Source: Pseudisothecium myosuroides (lineage: Eukaryota > Streptophyta > Bryopsida > Hypnales > Lembophyllaceae). Taken from it: a stretch of DNA of 64,000 bases. Each line of letters begins with the position of its first letter. Position 1 is the stretch's first letter. The notes under the pieces were generated by a model, which did no database searches, was not told the DNA's origin, and saw only the letters and a program-made list of their open reading frames with translations. A program made the position numbers and the translations under genes. The DNA lies in NCBI GenBank assembly GCA_951799445.1, contig OX637295.1, positions 13,392,001 to 13,456,000 of the forward strand, given 5' to 3'. Positions 58,500-64,000 of the stretch are shown here, in pieces.

Positions 58500-58650
58500 A
58501 GCCTTAGCAAAAATCCAATCTTAAAATAGCCTTAGTAAAAATCCAGTCTTAAAATAGCCTTAGCAAAAATCCAGTCTTAAATAGCCTTAGCAAAAAATCC
58601 AATCTTTTTAGCCTAGCCAGAAATCCAGTTTTTTTAGCCTAGCCGGAAAT
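58500..58650 (+). repeat. ~28-bp tandem repeat
   Basis: About six copies of 'tagccttagcaaaaatccag' with a variable T/A spacer. A set of 'accagcatacagcccagc' repeats follows at 58,670-58,770. Confidence 0.9.
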
Positions 58651-59699
58651 CCAAATTTTTGAAGAACCAGCATACAGCCCAGCCACCATCGGGACCAACA
58701 TACAGCCCAGCAACATCAGGACCAGCATACACTAGCCACATCGGAACCAGCATACAGCAGCAACATCAGGAGCCAGCGGGGAAAAAAAAAAACATATTAA
58801 AAAAAAATTTATTTATTTAATTAATTTTTTTTGACCAGCCCCCAGCCAGCCAGCCGGAAGCCAGCCAGCCGGGAGGCAGGTGGGCAGGCTCGGTGGTCCA
58901 GCACCCTGTCCAGATCGGTCGCCCCTTTTTTGAACTCAACTTTTGGTCTTTTGGTTTCTGGTTTTTGGGTTCTCTCAAACTAACACAAAAATCAAAACTA
59001 AAACACAACAAAGATGTGGGACTAACCTATTACTAGCTAGGGGAGGAGTAGGATTAGGGTCTAAACCAAAAAGGGAGAAGGGAGAAAAGAGCGGAGCACC
59101 ACCGTACCTGCACACAAAATTGTTTCCTCTCACCACTCACACCTACACACAATGGAAGGAAATTAGAGGGAAGGATGTGTTATAGGAGTGGAGAGGAGAG
59201 AGACGATAAATAGTGCCTAGCTAGGAGATTAGGTAGGAAATCTAGAAGAACTCCTTGCAACCGTTGGGAGGAGGATTAGGATGACACAAAGCAAAGTTGC
59301 ATAAGAGGGTAGGAGGCTCATTTAAACTTCACGAAGTTTGAGACTAGAAGCGTAAGACCACCATCACCACGGTTGGTGGAATAGTTCAAGAGTAGAAGGA
59401 AGAGGAGGAGAGAAAGAAAAGGAGAAGGAAATGGGGGGATAGGGTTAGAACATCATACGTGTAACGTTTTCTTTTCTACAAATTAAGCCGTGGGCCTTGA
59501 AAAAAATAAAATAAATAAAAACCGTAACACAAAAAAATAAAAGAAGACAATCGCGAGTGGCCACCATGGAGCACGAGGACGCGCATGTGGACGGGGATGA
59601 CGTCATTTCCGACACTAGCAGTAACGAGGTGGGTCATTAAACTAATCCTAGTCGTTTCTCCCTAATTAGCATTTGTTTTCCTAATCAGCCCTTAGAGCG

Positions 59700-60790
59700 T
59701 GATCAGCATCCGAGATTAGTGTAAATTAGAAGTTTAGATTCAAAAGTTGATAGATTAGGAATAGAGGTTTCCGAAAACATCTTATAATTAAGATTTGACC
59801 GTAAACTGACCGCGTTAGGCTAAGTTAAGCGGTAAGGGGTAGAACGGAGGAGTTTTAATTAAATTTGATCCACAAGGAACAATGGACGGAAATTAGGATT
59901 AGATTAGAAGGAGAATTTAGGATAAAAATTAAAGATCAATTAACAGTTAAAAACCTAGAATTAAATTAAGATTTTAATTAGGGAAGTTAAAATTCAAAAG
60001 TCGAAAGTTGGAGTTAACTTTGGGAAGTAAAAAGTAGAGTAGGAAATAGAAGTCAAAAGTAGAATCCACTTAGGAAGTAGATTGTTGAGTTAGGAATAGA
60101 GTTAAAATTAGAAGTCAAAACCCTAGAGTTAAAAGTTGGAATTAAATTCAGGAGGGTAACATTTAGAGTTAATCCAGGATTAAAACGATAGGATTAAATT
60201 TGGAAGTAGAAGTCAAAAGTCAAAAGTCAAAAGTTTAGATTAAATTTAAAGGTTAAATTTTAGAGTCAATTGGGGAGTAAAAGGGTAGAGTCAAAAGCTA
60301 AAAGTAGAAGTTCAAACTTAGAGGTAGAAGTAAAATTTTAGAGTTAGTTGGAAGTAGAAAAAATCTAGAGTCAAAGTGAAAACGTAGAGTCAAATCTAGA
60401 GGTTAAAATTGGAAATTAATTTTAGAAGTAAAAATTTAGAGTTAGAAGTAAAAAACCTAGAGTTAAATTAGGAATAAAAATCTACGGTAGAAAGTGAAAA
60501 GTTAGAGTTAACTTTAGAAGGTAAATCTTAGAGTAGTTTAGAAATAAGAACATAGAATTAAAAGTGAAACTTAGAATTACCCTAAAAGGTTAAAACTTGG
60601 AAGTTAGGAGTTGAAGTTGATTTAGAAGTAAAAACCTAGAGTCAAAAGTCGAAACATAGAATAGAAGTCGGTAGTTAATACTTAAAGCCAAGTTAAAAGA
60701 GTAAAAGTCTAGAGTTTCATTTAGAGGTTGAAAATTAGAGTAAGAGTTGGACTTTAGAATTAGTCTTTAGAAGTAGAACTTGAAGGTGGA
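59700..60790 (+). repeat. Purine-rich degenerate repeat tract
   Basis: More than 1 kb of imperfect 'agaagtaaaa', 'tagagttaaa' and 'gtcaaaagt' phrases with very few cytosines on this strand. It is low-complexity DNA with no coding frame. Confidence 0.85.
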
Positions 60791-61198
60791 GTCTTAAAAA
60801 CCCACGATAGTCTTAGAGGTTCATGGAAGGAACATAGGGGTTCCCCTTTTTACGTAGTTAGGGACGTTAGAAATGACGCCAACTATCGAGTCTACCCTCG
60901 ACATAGGATAGATAATTAGGGAGTTAGAATTTCACCATCACTCTGAACATCGCAGTTAACTTGTGAGTTACTACATGCATTACTAATTATTCGTTGCCAT
61001 CCACGACCCTTAGGAAACGTTAGCAAAAAAGATCCATTGCTTGGAAGGCACAGTGGACCGCGCTCACATCACCCCCATATATTAAAAAATGTGGATAAAG
61101 GCATAAAACCTGGTCGGTGTTTGCTCTATTACCAAGGGAAGGTAATCTAGCGCCCACAAGTACGCTAAACACTCTTTCGGAATTTACAGGATACCGAA

Positions 61199-61571
61199 CT
61201 CGTGGGATCCCACGATTGATCGATAATATGTCGGGGACTCATCAGAGTGATTCAGTTTGACCCACTACTTCATTTGTATTTCTGTAGCGGTCTATGTGAT
61301 CCTTTAGGAGGATCTTGGAATACCGCGATCTCTGGTTTAAGTGATTCAGCGCCAAGAGTGTCGTGGGATCCCACGATGTACTGAACGTTCTTTGGTTAAT
61401 GTCTTCTAAACTTCTGCGACGTTTTCCTAGATGCCTTGGCTTCTTCCCAGTGGTTCTGGGACGGCCTTTGTGAGATTGCACTATCGCGTCTAGGCTTTCG
61501 AACTTCTTGTTGACAGTAACTAGATTCATTTATTCATGTTGCGTTGCCGTGTGATCGTGAGTTCCCACGAC
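61199..61571. repeat. Palindrome cluster F (3 sites) upstream of the DUF7869 gene
   Basis: 61,199-61,216 (CTCGTGGGATCCCACGAT), 61,360-61,378 (GTCGTGGGATCCCACGATG) and 61,553-61,571 (CGTGAGTTCCCACGA). They lie 160-530 bp before the start codon, a promoter-proximal position. Confidence 0.95.
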
Positions 61572-61731
61572 TGTACAGATGTTAATGCTTCTGTCCTTCA
61601 TGCCGTGAGGTTACAATGCTATGAATGCAGCGCTCTTCTGTAGACATGCCTAACTCCTTGAATGTATGATGTATAGGTTTTACAGATCGTTTTAATCTCG
61701 TCCAAGGGATTCGATAGAACTCACTTTGACA

Positions 61732-63012
61732 ATGGATTCATTCTGTGAGTCTGCTGCTGACGCGATAGTTCCGTATGTGGACGGAACGCATGTAGAGGGT
61801 GAATCACAGGATTCCACCGGTGGATGTGAAGCATTTGTGAATGGTGATTGGATTAAGCTGTTTGTACCTGGATTCGGTGAAGTTGGATCAGGAATCGTTA
61901 AAGAGGTTCGTCCCCAGGGCCAGTGGCTGGGTGTGCCCATACCTGTTGAGCCTTGGATTTACATTCTGGTGCGACCTCATTCTATCAAATTAGAATTCCA
62001 GGATTTGAAATGCTTTCCTTGTCAGAGGGGTATGAACACATTAGAGGATGTTCAAGAGAATGTAGTGTTGTGGAGAGCCGCCGACGTTGTTAGAGCGTCG
62101 GGGGATCCCCCGATGGATCCATGTCCGTATATTCGTCAAGGAGCCTGGTTTGGACTTGATGTGCATCGGAAGGACGCCGACGGACTCCTTGTTTCCTCGG
62201 GTCGTATCATTTGTTGGAGTCCGGAGGATCATTTCCAAGAGGAGACACTTGGTGAAGGTTTCATAGGTGTGACAGTCCTCGATGTTTTTGTGGGTGACAC
62301 CGAAGCCATAATGTCTCACGACAGGTGGCCAATTTCGGAGTGCTGGTTTCCCAACGGTCGTTCGTTGAAGGAAACAGTGGATCATTTTGCCGCCATTCCC
62401 GATATCAACGACCCTCTCGCTTACCTCGGAGGTAGAATGAAAGCACCATACCGGTTTATAGTACGCAAACCCAATCTGGAACTGAAGGAATCACAGTACT
62501 CCCGCAAAACGGCAGACGAGGAGATTCGGAAAGTCAGCTCGGAGAAGTGCTGCAGACGTCTGTGTTGTTAGCATTATAACCAGAAGTTCACGCTGTTAGT
62601 AAGGCAGAAGTACTACTTGAAGTTGTTTGACGAACGCCGTGAATATGGGATTGGAGTGGGAGGACAACTACACGAAAGGTACGGGGAGCGGAAGCAGAAA
62701 TACGTCACGCTAGAGGGAGTTGATGTTTGTGGCAAGGCATGGTACATAATTCACGGCATCCCAAAGTCCACTTACCACAGTTACATCGAGATGTACAACG
62801 ACGGCGTCGTATCAGGGACGCACGGAAACACAGGGGTTAAGCGCCCGCGGGCTTGGACTGTTCAGGTCGCTGGGACTATGAAAGCCATTATTGACGAGAA
62901 TGCTGATCAAATGCCCCACCAAATGCGCGGCATCGAGAACGGGCGAACGAACACTCTAAAATTCCTTCCTCCCGGAAGAAATTGGAAACGAGTCCGAGCA
63001 GACGCCAACGAG
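61732..63012 (+). CDS. DUF7869-like transposase/integrase candidate, exon 1
   Basis: The start is the ATG at 61,732 (MDSFCESAADAIVPYVDGTH). An N-terminal segment (FVNGDWIKLFVPGFGEVGSG, IVKEVRPQGQWLGVPIP) recalls the small beta-rich domain found beside some plant transposases, but only loosely. A palindrome copy (62,097) encodes SGDPPM. A Cys-rich part (EKCCRRLCC) is followed by an in-frame TAG (62,569-62,571); the same frame then continues with HYNQKFTLLVRQKYYLKLFD, VDVCGKAWYIIHGIPKSTYH and HGNTGVKRPRAW, typical of regions preceding the DUF7869 domain. CAG to TAG would explain the stop. The exon ends ADANE at a GTAGTG donor in phase 0. Confidence 0.65.
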
Positions 63013-63045
63013 GTAGTGCCCCTTATCTCCTGTCACTGCTTTATT

Positions 63046-63093
63046 GATCGTGAGATCTCCCGACGAGATCAATGATCGTGAGATATCACGATC
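63046..63093. repeat. Two palindromes in the DUF7869-gene intron
   Basis: GATCGTGAGATCTCCCGACG (63,046-63,065) and GATCGTGAGATATCACGATC (63,074-63,093) lie within the 165-bp intron 63,013-63,177. Confidence 0.93.
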
Positions 63094-63177
63094 ACTGTTC
63101 TGGTGCATTACTTGTCATTTGCATTCCTTCCCCTTCGCTCGTACCGATGCTTAAGCATACCAATTCTGGATGTGCAG

Positions 63178-64000
63178 TTAAATGCCGACTACGGTCTGCC
63201 GCCCGTGAGCCAGTCGACTACTAGTAGACTCAAGCGGGAGCACTTCAACAACGTCTCCATTAAGCCTGTCGGAAGTTCGTTTGCAAAATGTACTACGTGC
63301 AACGACCTACAGCAGTTTATTCTGAAGTCTCCGAAAGGAAGCCCCGAGTACGTGGAGTTCGTGAAGCAGCGGACTCATCATCTGAATCACCAAGCTTCTT
63401 GCCGTCGTTTGTATGCGTCTTGGCGTGAGGAATCCAAACGAGATCCTCGAAGAATTTTATGTATAATTCACGACAAGATGGATACATCCAAGACCGCTCG
63501 ACCCAAACTCCGGGTGACAACGAAGGCCACGGCCAGTTTGGGGCAGCTTCCGATGAGCGTTACTGGAATGGTAGCTCATGGCCATGGTGACGGTGCTTAC
63601 GCCCATTATGCTCCATCTTGTTGGCCGGCGGACTCCAACTTCACCATTTCGTCTTTGGCGAGGTTGTTGCGCCGGCTAGAGGGTCCACCTATTCAAGAGG
63701 CAGGCAACCTCTTTCCATATCCGCCGGCTAACTCATTGTTCGAGGCACTGCTTAGAGGAAAGTCTAGATGTATGGACAGCCTAACCCTCACCGAACTTGG
63801 AGCTCGGGTCGGAAGTACCCCTCTTCCTAAAAATTTATATCTTCAGCTTGACAACTCTGCCAAGGATAACAAGAACAAATATCTGATGGCATTCTTATCC
63901 TTGCTCACTGCACAAGGTGTCTTCAAGGAAATTCAGGTTGGGTTTCTACTAGTCGGACACACTCACGAGGACATCGATGCATATTTCAGCCACCTTTCCA
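63178..64000 (+). CDS. DUF7869-like transposase/integrase candidate, exon 2 (runs off the window)
   Basis: After 'ggatgtgcag' the frame continues in phase 0: LNADYGLPPVSQSTTSRLKR, KCTTCNDLQ with HHLNHQASCRRLY (a possible zinc site), then ILCIIHDKMDTSKTARP, LYLQLDNSAKDNKNKYLMAF and GFLLVGHTHEDIDAYFSHLS at the window edge. The spaced acidic motifs HDKMD, QLDN and HTHEDID are the hallmark of DUF7869 proteins, which look like RNase-H-fold (DDE/DDD) recombinases. The catalytic reading is an inference. The protein is incomplete here. Confidence 0.8.

Larger units (their letters stand above)
56135..61188. mobile_element. LTR-like or large non-coding retroelement block
   Basis: The block begins TGTGAGCTCCCAATTTG after GGTAC and ends TTTACA before GGATAC, an imperfect 5-bp duplication. 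It has a TATA box (57,425) and simple tandem repeats but no gag or pol frame. It separates two palindrome clusters of the same type. A solo long LTR, or a large retrotransposon derivative, inserted into the upstream region of the DUF7869 gene is the preferred reading. No second LTR copy was seen. Confidence 0.35.

Overview
The window reads as nuclear DNA of a land plant with a large, repeat-rich genome. Supporting this are plant receptor-protein domains (bulb-type lectin, S-locus-like, PAN), an LRR-kinase fragment, an SNW/SKIP C-terminus, a cupin tail, degenerate CCCTAAA telomere-like repeats, spliceosomal introns with GT-AG ends, and nested MITEs. The FCP1-like and DUF7869-like families would fit a bryophyte or other non-seed plant, but the lineage is not proven. 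Ordinary genes are few. Most of the sequence is AT-rich, layered transposon debris, and many insertions can be defined precisely from inverted termini and target-site duplications.

Layout. 1-17,700: no credible gene. It holds a 2-kb foldback element, several copies of an element with termini GGGTGATTGCAAGAAACAC (called TIR-A here), a nested inverted repeat pair, a Stowaway-like element, (TA)n runs and a tRNA-like SINE. 17,780-23,244: a plus-strand S-domain receptor-like gene with a TATA box and 5' leader. Its exons encode a signal peptide, bulb lectin, S-locus-like region, PAN, a 9-residue repeat and a membrane helix, but no kinase. A 248-bp TIR-A MITE sits in the PAN exon exactly where its ends supply a GT donor and an AG acceptor that restore the frame, which makes it a candidate introner. 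23,900-36,400: remnants of host genes (cupin, an unidentified multi-exon minus-strand gene, SKIP C-terminus, FEI-like kinase) among MITEs, including an element with two others nested in it. 36,400-39,510: more TIR-A elements and a MITE.

39,514-50,001 and 61,199-64,000 form the most unusual part. A long minus-strand multi-exon gene can be assembled from phase-compatible exons. It encodes an N-terminal region, a ParB/DGQHR-like segment, a large unrecognised region, an acidic linker carrying an SGDPT repeat, and a C-terminal FCP1-like HAD domain with DLNGVL and VDDDP motifs. A plus-strand gene encodes a DUF7869-like transposase/integrase candidate and runs off the window. Both genes, in introns, flanks and exons, carry about 35 copies of a near-palindrome based on TCGTGGGATCCCACGA. 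The left edge (39,514) has the same terminus as a complete 253-bp MITE at 51,733-51,985, which also contains the palindrome. I infer a giant DNA transposon, or family, whose palindromes are binding or processing sites; its right end was not found.

Between the two genes lie a foldback element, an array of about ten ~183-bp tandem repeats interrupted by that MITE, a near-perfect hairpin, telomere-like repeats, and a 5-kb LTR-like block (56,135-61,188) that appears to split the palindrome field upstream of the DUF7869 gene. Both large genes carry a single in-frame TAG, so decay, readthrough or short introns must be considered.
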